Shown: positions 8,026 through 14,709 of the stretch, one piece after another
Layout of the letters: each line of letters starts with the position of its first letter
Position numbering within the stretch: position 1 is the first letter of the stretch
Assembly (NCBI GenBank): GCA_017409875.1
Contig: JAFQRW010000017.1
Coordinates: forward strand, 1-64,000
Direction of reading: 5' to 3'
DNA length: 64,000 nt
DNA from: Clostridia bacterium
GTDB taxonomy: Bacteria > Bacillota > Clostridia > RGIG6154
Program-made: the position numbers and the translations under genes
The notes under the pieces: generated by a model
Told to the model about the DNA's origin: nothing
What the model saw: only the letters and a program-made list of their open reading frames with translations
The model's database searches: none

Positions 8026-9406
8026 CTCCGAAGTAACACCTCCAGTTGTCGACTATCGACTTTGCCAGTTCCTCTTTGCGTGTTAAGGCTCGGAGTATTT
8101 GCATATCGACTGTCTTTGGGCATACAAGGTGAATGTAAGTGCAGGGGTAATGCTGACCGATTCTGTGTATTCGGTCGGTGCTTTGTGCGTAGGTTGCGTA
8201 ATTGTATGTAAGGCTGTAGTAAACTACGCAACTGGAAGCGTGGAGGGTTATGCCTGTGCCTGCTGCCTGTATCTGTCCGACCATTACCATTGAGTCGCCT
8301 TTTTGGAATTCCTCAATGATGGGGCCTCTGTCCTCTTGCTTCACGCTACCGTTTATCATGCCGTACTTGATTTTCTTGCTGTCCAGCATCTTGCAGATTG
8401 CCTTGACCTCTGCTGTGAATTGTGCGAATACTACGAGTTTCTTTTTGGCATCTACGACATAGTCGTCTATGATACTCTCCAGTTCTTTGAGTTTGCTGTT
8501 GCCGATTTGTGTCGGCAGGGGTTCGTCATCGAACTGTGCAAATCCGCCGGTGATTTGTTGCAGGCGGAGGAGTTTGGTGGTTATCATCGCTGCCGTGATT
8601 TCACCGCCCTCGATTTCTGCGTAGCACTCTCTTTTGATTTGGTCGTATAGTTTCTGTTCTTTCGGACTCATCTCGACCTCTCTGTTCAGGAAGGTTTTCT
8701 CGGGTAGGTCGAGGGCATCTTCCTTTGTTACTCGGTATGCGATGCTGTGAGCCTTTTCGGTGAGTATGTCGGTATCTCTCGTTCCGACTACTTGCTTTCC
8801 GTTAAATCCGCCCATCACTCCGTATCTTGCTCTGAACTTATAGAAGTTATCTCCGAACACGGTCGGGTCGAGGAAGCGGTATTGACTCCATACATCCATT
8901 GCCGAGTTTTGTATCGGTGTTCCTGAAAGAATGAGTTTATATTTGGCGATGTCGCCGAGTTTGTGCATTGCCTTGCTCTGTTCTGCGGTGTTGGTCTTTA
9001 TCTTTTGGCTTTCATCGCAGATTATCATGTCGGGTTTCCAAGCGAGCAGGGCATCAAATATTGACTCTTTTGGTTTGTCCTCGTTGGTTCTCCATGCGGA
9101 TTCGTAGTTAATGACTGCGACCTGCAGGGGTTCGGTTTTGAATACTCGCTTCGAGGTTTCTATGTCGTGCAGAAGTTCGACCTTCTTTTTTGCCGTGCCT
9201 TGCATGGCTCGGACGATATAAGGGAAGTCTGCGTATTCGTCAAATTCCTTGGGCCATACTGAAACCACCGAAGCCGGAGCAACTACAAGGAGTTTCTTTA
9301 CCTTGCCGAGTTTGTAACCTTGCCCTGCGATTGCTATTGCCGTCAGGGTCTTTCCGCATCCCATCTCGAAGAGCAATCCGAAGCCTTTGTTACGCTGTTG
9401 CTCCAA
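8018..9406 (-). CDS. SNF2-family helicase, motor part lacking its N-terminal segment
   Basis: 462 residues containing the SNF2 ATPase motor: Walker A GCGKT at 16-20, DESQ box at 131-134, motif III SGTPIQN near 161, and the C-terminal RecA lobe with motif VI (STDRIHRIGQ). In homologues about 120 residues, including the Q-motif region (KLFxHQ), precede the Walker strand. Here the protein begins with TTG 9406 almost directly at that strand, and the missing segment is encoded 1.8 kb upstream at 11196-11561 with four genes in between. The ribosome binding site seems to be the end of a 10-G tract, 8 nt before TTG. The 3' end overlaps the methyltransferase start. Whether the two pieces assemble is unknown. 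Confidence 0.85.
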   Translation of the reverse strand: MEQQRNKGFGLLFEMGCGKTLTAIAIAGQGYKLGKVKKLLVVAPASVVSVWPKEFDEYADFPYIVRAMQGTAKKKVELLHDIETSKRVFKTEPLQVAVINYESAWRTNEDKPKESIFDALLAWKPDMIICDESQKIKTNTAEQSKAMHKLGDIAKYKLILSGTPIQNSAMDVWSQYRFLDPTVFGDNFYKFRARYGVMGGFNGKQVVGTRDTDILTEKAHSIAYRVTKEDALDLPEKTFLNREVEMSPKEQKLYDQIKRECYAEIEGGEITAAMITTKLLRLQQITGGFAQFDDEPLPTQIGNSKLKELESIIDDYVVDAKKKLVVFAQFTAEVKAICKMLDSKKIKYGMINGSVKQEDRGPIIEEFQKGDSMVMVGQIQAAGTGITLHASSCVVYYSLTYNYATYAQSTDRIHRIGQHYPCTYIHLVCPKTVDMQILRALTRKEELAKSIVDNWRCYFGDE

Positions 9407-9409
9407 GTA

Positions 9410-9709
9410 TCACACCCCCCCCCCGAAAATTTTATTGAACAGTTCTGATATCGGGTTGTCGGTGCGTTTGCCTGAAGGTTCGCTTTCGGTGCGGTGGTTG
9501 TCCACTTTGTGTTCCTTGGTCTTTGCGATTCTTCGTGCTTCCATCGACACAAACTCTGCGATGAACGGCAGTTCTTTGCAGTTTTCTTCGACCATTTCCA
9601 AAAGGGAAGCGACCGCTATTGTGGTTTCCATGATGAGGTCTATCGTCTTTCCCTGTGCTTCGATTTTTGCCATGCCGTTCTTTTCTTTTGAAACTTCCAG
9701 TTTAATCAT
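9410..9709 (-). CDS. Unknown element protein, 99 aa
   Basis: 99 residues, helical in the middle, with a basic C-terminal third and a terminal FGGGV encoded by the poly-G tract. No known domain. ATG 9709 overlaps the stop of the HD gene and has GGAGGAAAAG upstream. It is in the same frame as the downstream helicase motor, separated from it by a TGA and one further codon (TAC). It is one of four genes lying between the two pieces of the SNF2 helicase. Confidence 0.6.
   Translation of the reverse strand: MIKLEVSKEKNGMAKIEAQGKTIDLIMETTIAVASLLEMVEENCKELPFIAEFVSMEARRIAKTKEHKVDNHRTESEPSGKRTDNPISELFNKIFGGGV
9415..9424. repeat. Homopolymer tract (10 C on +) serving as Shine-Dalgarno region
   Basis: Ten identical bases that encode the last Gly codons of the 99-aa protein on the minus strand and lie 8 nt before the TTG start of the helicase. 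Length change would alter both the C-terminus of the 99-aa protein and possibly helicase translation. Confidence 0.85.
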
Positions 9710-10319
9710 TTTTCTTTTCCTCCGTTTCTTCGTTCTCGAGTATGCTCGATGCTATAAGGTCTGCAGAGTGGATGAGTGCGATTTCGGGGTGCTTTGCCAT
9801 CGCTGCCGACAAGGTCATTTGATTACCCTGTGCTTCAAATCCGCCCATGTGCCAGCGTATCATGTAGATTTCGCTCTCCGTGAGCTGCAGTCCGCATCGC
9901 TGGAGCAAGTACACACTCTTTTCTCCGTGTCCGAGCGGTTCGTCCTCTGCGAATTCGTACACATCGTACTGTTCCCATCGGTTGTTTGCATCTTTTCGCC
10001 ATCTCTGACCTTTCTTGTAGGTGTTTGCCTTGCATACATCGTGAAGCAGGGAGGCGATTACCACCGAGTCTGTCGGCATCTCTGTGTTTGTGAGTTTGCT
10101 ATGTGCGAATGCCATCAGGAGCATCGTCTTGTAAACATTCAGGCTGTGCCTTAAAAGTCCGCCCTCGTAGTTCAAATGAAAGCGTGTGCTTGCTGGTGCT
10201 TCGAAGAAGTCAGTTGACATCAGCCATTCGATGACCTTTTCCATTCCCGGTCGTTTTGTTTCCATTAAGAGGTCTATAAACCTCTGCTTGTTTTCCTGTA
10301 ATTGTTCAGGTGTCAGCAT
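9702..10319 (-). CDS. HD-domain phosphohydrolase
   Basis: 205 residues with an HD-superfamily metal site: H58 (LLRHSL), H93-D94 (LLHDV), H131 (GHGEKS), a further His in RWHMGG and an Asp in HSADLIAS. HD proteins of this size in phages and elements hydrolyse nucleotides or nucleic-acid ends; resemblance to the YhaM exonuclease HD module is possible but the substrate cannot be read from the sequence. ATG 10319 has AAAGGAG. It lies between the 3D-domain and 99-aa genes, inside the stretch that separates the SNF2 helicase pieces. Confidence 0.8.
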   Translation of the reverse strand: MLTPEQLQENKQRFIDLLMETKRPGMEKVIEWLMSTDFFEAPASTRFHLNYEGGLLRHSLNVYKTMLLMAFAHSKLTNTEMPTDSVVIASLLHDVCKANTYKKGQRWRKDANNRWEQYDVYEFAEDEPLGHGEKSVYLLQRCGLQLTESEIYMIRWHMGGFEAQGNQMTLSAAMAKHPEIALIHSADLIASSILENEETEEKKND

Positions 10320-10346
10320 TGCTTTTTCTCCTTTCTTGGGTGCTGA

Positions 10347-10862
10347 TTATTCAGCCTTAATCTGTACCGTATGAGTCTGTTTGCCATACTCTAATGCTTC
10401 CGCATGGGAGTTGTGGAAGATGTCGATTTTGTTGCCCTTGATTGCCCCCCCGATGTCCTCTGCTATGTATTCCTGTCCGTCAATTAAGAGGGTGCTTCCA
10501 AGCGGTATAACTTCGGGGTCAACTGCGACCGTTCTGCCTGCGGTTGCTTTTGTGCCTGTCTTTGTGATTCCGTCCGTCTTGCCACAACAGTCGGTGCAGG
10601 CATCGTAAGCGACACAAGTGAAAGGTCCGAGGTCAATCCACAATTCAGGCTCTTTGGTCGGCTCTTGTGCGGCTGCTACCGTCAGGACTCCCGGCTCATG
10701 TGCTTCGGCGGTGTCCTTGTTTCGGATTGCATTGTTAATGCCTGCCCCTGCTAATGCTCCGAGCAGAAATGCAATCAATAAGGCGATGCCGATTATCATC
10801 AGCAGTCTTTCAAATGCTTTGTCCGATTTAGTTTTCGGTCTTTTTGTTGGTTTTGGGTTCAT
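10347..10862 (-). CDS. Membrane-anchored 3D-domain protein
   Basis: 171 residues: a basic cytoplasmic start, a transmembrane helix at about 18-40 (LLMIIGIALLIAFLLGALAG), a linker, then a 3D (three-Asp) domain from about 75. Visible features are FTCVAYDACTDCCGKTDG, GRTVAVDPEVIPLG and the EDIGGAIKGNKIDIF metal-site region. The 3D fold occurs in MltA-type lytic transglycosylases and Rpf/YuiC-like enzymes that cut peptidoglycan outside the membrane. A cell-wall-cutting role, for example in DNA transfer or cell exit, fits but is inference. Its start overlaps the DUF4406 gene end by 35 nt; AGAGGAGG precedes ATG 10862. A 7-G run here is in frame. Confidence 0.8.
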   Translation of the reverse strand: MNPKPTKRPKTKSDKAFERLLMIIGIALLIAFLLGALAGAGINNAIRNKDTAEAHEPGVLTVAAAQEPTKEPELWIDLGPFTCVAYDACTDCCGKTDGITKTGTKATAGRTVAVDPEVIPLGSTLLIDGQEYIAEDIGGAIKGNKIDIFHNSHAEALEYGKQTHTVQIKAE

Positions 10863-11199
10863 CTTCGTTCCTCCTCTTACAATCCTCTGTGAAGAATTTC
10901 ACGGGTATTCTCTTTTTGAATGCGAGTTCAATCTCTTTTGCCATCCCATCTGATATATGGTCACCGAACACCCATACCTCTCTGCAAGTTTCCAAGAGTT
11001 CAAGTCCCATGTTCATTCCGAGGGTTCTTTCCTCGGGGATGTCGTCTTTCAAGAACTCGGTGCAGTAAATGTGCGGTGCTATCGGTGTGTTCCCGGTTTC
11101 CATCGCTACAAATCTGCAGTAATTCTTTGCTTTTTCAATGTTGGAGTATGATGTGTTGTAGTTGTAAGCCTTCAGGGGTGAGCATACATAAATCTTCAT
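10828..11199 (-). CDS. DUF4406 / nucleoside 2-deoxyribosyltransferase-like protein
   Basis: 123 residues opening with MKIYVCSPLKA, the Rossmann-like first strand and loop of the nucleoside 2-deoxyribosyltransferase-like superfamily, with further features PHIYCTEFL, TLGMNMGLELL and VWVFGDHISDGM, where the aspartate and Ser-x-Gly-M segment is typical. Such proteins are common in phages and may act on nucleosides or bind nucleotides; reaction unproven. The start at ATG 11199 has AAAGGAG and overlaps the stop of the 121-aa SNF2 N-terminal piece (ATGA). A longer frame to 11250 exists but lacks family similarity upstream. Confidence 0.75.
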   Translation of the reverse strand: MKIYVCSPLKAYNYNTSYSNIEKAKNYCRFVAMETGNTPIAPHIYCTEFLKDDIPEERTLGMNMGLELLETCREVWVFGDHISDGMAKEIELAFKKRIPVKFFTEDCKRRNEDEPKTNKKTEN

Positions 11200-11561
11200 T
11201 GTGCTGTCGCTCCTTTCGCTTCTTCGTCCCATCCGAACAAGTGCATACACATATTTGCTCCCCTGACTTGGTGTGTGAAAAGTTTGACCTTCACGGGGTA
11301 GTCGTACATCGGTTCGGGGTGTTCGTTGAGTCTTTCGTGGTCTACTTTGTTCTGCACGGTCCGCATCCTCTGTCGTTCGGCTTCCAAGGTTTCAGGAAGT
11401 TTCACGATTCTTTGTAGCCTGTCCAGCATTTCAAGTGTCGCTGGTGTTACCCATGCGAGTTTGTTTTTGTCAAACTTCACATTCGGTAGTCCCTTGACGA
11501 TGGGGTATTCCTCTTTGCTGGTCTTTATGTAGATGCTTCCGTTAAATAGTGCAAGCTGCAT
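11196..11561 (-). CDS. SNF2-family helicase, detached N-terminal piece
   Basis: 121 residues from ATG 11561 (AGAGGTG site; a GTG at 11570 is possible). It starts with MQLALF, which contains a clamp-binding-like QLALF, followed by a HARP-like beta/alpha section and the helicase Q-motif segment VKVKLFTHQVRGANM near the end. In full-length homologues this runs straight into the Walker A strand. Here it stops after GATAQ, and the continuation is the motor ORF at 8018-9406. The stop codon overlaps the DUF4406 start. Around both break points is a near-repeat: GGAGCGACAGC here and GGAGCAACAGC at the motor start. Split gene or insertion remnant; whether it is functional is open. Confidence 0.75.
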   Translation of the reverse strand: MQLALFNGSIYIKTSKEEYPIVKGLPNVKFDKNKLAWVTPATLEMLDRLQRIVKLPETLEAERQRMRTVQNKVDHERLNEHPEPMYDYPVKVKLFTHQVRGANMCMHLFGWDEEAKGATAQ

Positions 11562-11724
11562 TGTTTGCACCTCTTTTCTTTTTCCATGCTTCGTAGCGTT
11601 CCATCATTCCGGGTCTTGCCATGACCGAGTCCGCAAGGTCGAGGATTGCTTTTGCGATTCCCTCGATTTCCCTGTCGGGTATGCTCTTTGCGTTGATGTC
11701 TGCGCCGTTTGTCATTGTTTGCAT
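11542..11724 (-). CDS. Small unknown element protein, 60 aa
   Basis: 60 residues behind a strong AAGGAGGA site, the first gene downstream of one operator-leader copy. It overlaps the SNF2 N-terminal piece by 20 nt, which suggests coupling. The sequence is helical and amphipathic, with no recognised motif. Its first residues (MQTM) echo those of the next frame, because the start regions are similar. Function unknown. Confidence 0.55.
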   Translation of the reverse strand: MQTMTNGADINAKSIPDREIEGIAKAILDLADSVMARPGMMERYEAWKKKRGANNAACTI

Positions 11725-11729
11725 AGTGT

Positions 11730-11762
11730 CCTCCTTTCTAATCGTTGCAATTTCGCAACCCT
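11730..11762 (-). repeat. 33-bp direct repeat, copy 1: operator plus Shine-Dalgarno leader
   Basis: Identical over 33 bp to 11978-12010. It contains the 16-bp palindrome GTTGC-N6-GCAAC (11744-11759) and, on the minus strand, the AGAAAGGAGG site of the 60-aa gene. This looks like a duplicated operator-leader unit bound by the element repressor or Cro-like protein. Confidence 0.85.
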
Positions 11763-11970
11763 AACCGCAAAAAAAATAAGGTCTTGGGTCGTCAATTTTG
11801 AGAATTCCGATAAGGGAGTAGATGTCGTCAAGTGTCAATCTTGAACCTGTGGGGTCGTTGACCTTTGCATTTAGAGTCCCTCTGTCAATTCCCATCTTCT
11901 CGGCTACTTCTCCTTGGTTTGTTCCTAATTCAACCATTCGAGCCTTGATTTTTTGACAATTCAGTACCAT
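11761..11970 (-). CDS. Cro-like XRE-family regulator
   Basis: 69 residues with a helix-turn-helix of the XRE/Cro type (QGEVAEKMGIDRGTLNAKVND) at about 19-39. It is read divergently from the 127-aa repressor and is the first gene of the leftward early operon, the usual place of Cro. Its leader has a perfect promoter (TTGACA-N17-TATTAT) with an operator just downstream of the -10. Expected role: repress the lysogeny promoter and tune early transcription. ATG 11970 has AAAGGAGG. Confidence 0.8.
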   Translation of the reverse strand: MVLNCQKIKARMVELGTNQGEVAEKMGIDRGTLNAKVNDPTGSRLTLDDIYSLIGILKIDDPRPYFFCG

Positions 11971-11977
11971 ATTATCG

Positions 11978-12010
11978 CCTCCTTTCTAATCGTTGCAATT
12001 TCGCAACCCT
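11978..12010 (-). repeat. 33-bp direct repeat, copy 2: operator plus Shine-Dalgarno leader
   Basis: Second copy of the operator-leader unit, with the palindrome at 11992-12007. It lies between the -10 of the Cro promoter and the Cro start, so a bound repressor would block that promoter. Half-sites also occur at 12053-12057 (GCAAC) and 12084-12088 (GTTGC), beside or inside the divergent promoters. Confidence 0.85.
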
Positions 12011-12015
12011 TTATC

Positions 12016-12044
12016 ATAATACCACTTGTATCAAACTTTGTCAA
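12016..12044 (-). promoter_or_regulatory. Leftward early promoter
   Basis: Minus strand TTGACA (12039-12044), 17-bp spacer, TATTAT (12016-12021). Drives the Cro-like gene and the replication operon. The palindromic operator at 11992-12007 overlaps the expected start site. Confidence 0.8.
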
Positions 12045-12084
12045 GCGTTTTCGCAACATTTTATTGCTTTTTTTCAAAATTCTG

Positions 12085-12113
12085 TTGCATTTTTAGAACT
12101 TATGTGTTATTAT
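12085..12113 (+). promoter_or_regulatory. Rightward repressor promoter
   Basis: TTGCAT (12085-12090), 17-bp spacer, TATTAT (12108-12113). The GTTGC operator half-site at 12084-12088 overlaps the -35, so autoregulation is likely. The leader before the repressor start is only about 15 nt. Confidence 0.7.
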
Positions 12114-12133
12114 AAGTAGTGAGGTGAAACTAA

Positions 12134-12517
12134 ATGTCATACGAAATGTTGGACTCAAAAGAATTGGGTAGAAGAATTAAAAATGCGAGAGAGGCGGCTG
12201 GTTTGTCTTTGAACGATGTTGCTTCACGACTCGGTGTAAATAAATCAACTATATTAAGGTACGAGAATGGAACTGTTGCAAAAGCAAACGCACAGCTTCT
12301 CAGTAATTTAGCCCCTGTTATTCGTGTGTCCGCCCACTATCTTTTGGGGTGGTCTGATACTCCTGACGAGGCAGCTGGAGTTCCCTCGGTTGACGGTGTT
12401 CCTCTCACAAGTAATGAGTGCGATTTGGTTATGTTGTTCCGTCAGCTTGACTTGCTCGGTCAGTCTGCAGTTGTTACAAAGGTTATGGAAGAATTGCAAA
12501 GGGTAAAAAATAAATAA
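12134..12517 (+). CDS. XRE-family repressor (lysogeny-type)
   Basis: 127 residues. The N-terminal XRE helix-turn-helix spans about 10-65 (LGRRIKNAREAAGLSLNDVA, GVNKSTILRYENG), followed by a short C-terminal helical region without a peptidase domain. Read divergently from the Cro-like gene, upstream of the recombinase, it is the probable maintenance repressor binding GTTGC-N6-GCAAC sites. It lacks a LexA-type Ser-Lys dyad, so release would not be by self-cleavage. ATG 12134 follows GAGGTGA. Confidence 0.8.
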   Translation: MSYEMLDSKELGRRIKNAREAAGLSLNDVASRLGVNKSTILRYENGTVAKANAQLLSNLAPVIRVSAHYLLGWSDTPDEAAGVPSVDGVPLTSNECDLVMLFRQLDLLGQSAVVTKVMEELQRVKNK

Positions 12518-12536
12518 GTACATAGGAGGTCTTTGT

Positions 12537-12974
12537 ATGGGACTTTTTGAATTTCTAAAAAAGAAGCCGTCCGAGAATGTCGTTGTGGTTCGCCCTGTGG
12601 CTGTTTCGGATTTTCCGGCTGAAGATAAAAACGGCAGAAAGGCTTTGACGGTCCGTGAAGCTGACATCTACGGTGTTGGTCGCTCTTTCGGCGGTGTTTC
12701 TGCACAGGATATTATTTCGGGGTTGAGTATTGGCGATTCAGTTGTTTTGGAAAACTCCAAGACTGGGGATGCGGTTCGTGTTCTTTCGTCTGATATGAAG
12801 CAGTTCGGCTTTCTTCCTGAATGGAAGGATGTAAATACTCCAAAGGTAAAATACGAAGTACACAAAAGTCTTGAGCAGGGAGCGACTGTTCTTGCTCGGG
12901 TAAAAAGGAAATATACAAATAATAATGGTTCGGTTGGTGTGGTTATCGACATCTGCCGTTATTCTGCAAGGTAG
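12537..12974 (+). CDS. HIRAN-like domain protein
   Basis: 145 residues. The region from about 38 to 100 (IYGVGRS, GLSIGDSVVLENSKTGDAV, VLSSDMKQFGFLPEW) resembles a HIRAN domain: strand, two polar loops, and a terminal GFLP/GYIP-type motif. HIRAN domains bind DNA ends or single strands and are found in helicases and phage proteins. The assignment rests on the motif order only. It lies between repressor and recombinase in a rightward operon, 20 nt after the repressor, with AGGAGG before ATG 12537. A role in the recombination or lysogeny module is plausible. Confidence 0.5.
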   Translation: MGLFEFLKKKPSENVVVVRPVAVSDFPAEDKNGRKALTVREADIYGVGRSFGGVSAQDIISGLSIGDSVVLENSKTGDAVRVLSSDMKQFGFLPEWKDVNTPKVKYEVHKSLEQGATVLARVKRKYTNNNGSVGVVIDICRYSAR

Positions 12975-12985
12975 GGGGTGCGTTA

Positions 12986-14497
12986 ATGCGAGCTGCAATA
13001 TATGCCCGGTTTTCATCGCATAACCAAACCGAGCAGAGTATTGAGGGGCAGATGCGAGACTGTCTGTCCTATGCAAACACAAACGGCATTCGTATCGTGG
13101 GCGAGTATATCGACCGTGCCTTGTCTGCAAAGACCGACAATCGTCCGCAGTTTCAAAAAATGATAAAGGACAGCGAGAAGGGGTTGTTCGATGTTATCCT
13201 CGTGTGGAAGCTCGACCGCTTCTGCCGTAATCGTTACGACTCTGCCACCTATAAAGCGAGGTTACGCCGTAACGGTGTGAAGGTCATCTCCGTCATGGAG
13301 AGCATCTCTGATGAACCTGAAGGCATCCTTGTCGAGTCTTTGCTTGAGGGTATGGCTGAATATTACTCTGCGGAACTGGCGCAGAAAATAAGGCGAGGAA
13401 TGCGTGAAAGTGCATTGAAGTGTAAGGTTACTGGTTCGCTTCCTCTTGGGTATAAATCCGATGCTGATAAGAACATCGTCCTTGACGAAGAGAAAGCACC
13501 GCTTGTCGCAAAAATATTTGAGTTGTATGCGGACGGCTGGTGTGCAAAGGATATCATTGAACACCTGAATGCGAGGGGCCTTAAAACTCAAAAAGGACAG
13601 CCTTTCAATAAGAATAGCCTTCCTCGTATTCTTTCAAATCCTCGGTATAAGGGTATCTACATTTATCAAGACCGAGTTGTTCCTGATGCTATCCCTCGCA
13701 TCGTGTCCGATGAACTTTGGGAGAAGGTGCAGAAAATGTTAAACAAAAACAAAAAAGCCGGGGCAAAGAAGAAGGCTCGGGTGGACTATCTTCTTACCAC
13801 GAAGTTGTTCTGCGGTCATTGTAAATCGATGATGATTGGTGAAAGTGGGACGGGTAAGTACGGCGATGTGTATCATTATTATAAGTGTGCTGCGAAGAAA
13901 AACCACACCCTGCCGTGTGATAAGAAAAATATAAAAAAGGACTACATCGAGAATTTGGTTGTCGAGAATATCTATTATAATATCCTCGGGAACGATGAAC
14001 TCGTGGAACGCATCGCTGACAAGGCGATGGAGATTCAGGCTTCCGAAAGGTCGGACGGCATCCTCGATGCTCTGAAAGCGGAACTCTCCGAAGCACAAAA
14101 GGCTTTGAATAATTTAATGTCTGCCATCGAGAGCGGTGTCGTTACCAAGACAACAAAAAAACGCCTTGAGGAACTCGAAGCGACTGTTGAGGATTTGGAG
14201 TTTGAAATCCAAAAAGAAAAAGCCGAGAAACCGAAACTTGAAAGGGATATGATTATCTTCTTGCTTGACCAGCTTCGGGACGGCGATTTGTCCGATGTGG
14301 AGTATCGAAAGCGACTAATAAATACATTTGTGCATAAAATATTCTTGTATGATGATAGGCTTCTTATTGTCTACAATTACACGAACCGAGATACGAAGGT
14401 TTGTGAGGAAGAGTTGCTTGCGTTGGTTGAGGGTGAAAGTTCGGATACTGACGCATCTGCTCCACCAAAACAAGCGAATGATTTAGATGATATCTAA
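12986..14497 (+). CDS. Large serine recombinase (element integrase)
   Basis: 503 residues. The N-terminal resolvase domain begins AIYARFSSHNQTEQSIEGQ, with nucleophile Ser10 in the YxRFS motif and the DRFCRNRYD segment. Next come the recombinase domain (GYKSD, RILSNPRYKGIY) and a zinc beta-ribbon (CGHC then KCAAKKNHTLPC), and finally a long coiled coil at about 350-420. Such enzymes integrate and excise phages or integrative elements by recombining short att sites. ATG 12986 lies 11 nt after the HIRAN-like gene. The last codons (encoding ANDLDDI) form the left arm of a terminator hairpin and match a box repeated downstream, so the att site may lie in or beside the 3' end. Confidence 0.93.
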   Translation: MRAAIYARFSSHNQTEQSIEGQMRDCLSYANTNGIRIVGEYIDRALSAKTDNRPQFQKMIKDSEKGLFDVILVWKLDRFCRNRYDSATYKARLRRNGVKVISVMESISDEPEGILVESLLEGMAEYYSAELAQKIRRGMRESALKCKVTGSLPLGYKSDADKNIVLDEEKAPLVAKIFELYADGWCAKDIIEHLNARGLKTQKGQPFNKNSLPRILSNPRYKGIYIYQDRVVPDAIPRIVSDELWEKVQKMLNKNKKAGAKKKARVDYLLTTKLFCGHCKSMMIGESGTGKYGDVYHYYKCAAKKNHTLPCDKKNIKKDYIENLVVENIYYNILGNDELVERIADKAMEIQASERSDGILDALKAELSEAQKALNNLMSAIESGVVTKTTKKRLEELEATVEDLEFEIQKEKAEKPKLERDMIIFLLDQLRDGDLSDVEYRKRLINTFVHKIFLYDDRLLIVYNYTNRDTKVCEEELLALVEGESSDTDASAPPKQANDLDDI

Positions 14498-14512
14498 ATT
14501 GTTCGCTTTTTT
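14474..14512 (+). terminator. Recombinase terminator overlapping the stop codon
   Basis: A 15-bp hairpin (GCGAATGATTTAGAT / ATCTAAATTGTTCGC, loop GAT, two G-T pairs) followed by TTTTTT. The arms carry the box that recurs at 17.9, 19.3 and 21.8 kb. Confidence 0.85.
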
Positions 14513-14617
14513 CAATGGTTTGAAGGCTTTTTGAAAAAATCAGTTTTGAAACAAAAGGGTAGATGCCAAGCGGTTTTGAACCAGACTTGAACCTGAGACA
14601 CAGAATGGTAGTGCTAT

Positions 14618-14646
14618 TTGCATGATATACTTGTTTATGATATAAT
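14618..14646 (+). promoter_or_regulatory. Promoter of the four-gene accessory cassette
   Basis: TTGCAT (14618-14623), 17-bp spacer, TATAAT (14641-14646). A 13-bp palindrome TGATATAATATCA lies close to the ribosome binding site and could be an operator for the first gene product. Nothing else recognisable lies between 14513 and the cassette start. Confidence 0.65.
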
Positions 14647-14709
14647 AATTGTGTTAAATGACATACAGTTGTCGCCAGATAATGATATAATATCAAAAGA
14701 GGTGATGAA

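Noticed and set aside
9407-11195. The stretch between the two SNF2 pieces as a self-splicing intron or intein.
   Set aside because: It is filled with four well-formed genes with their own ribosome binding sites, and the pieces have their own stop and start codons. No intron domain or homing endonuclease is visible.
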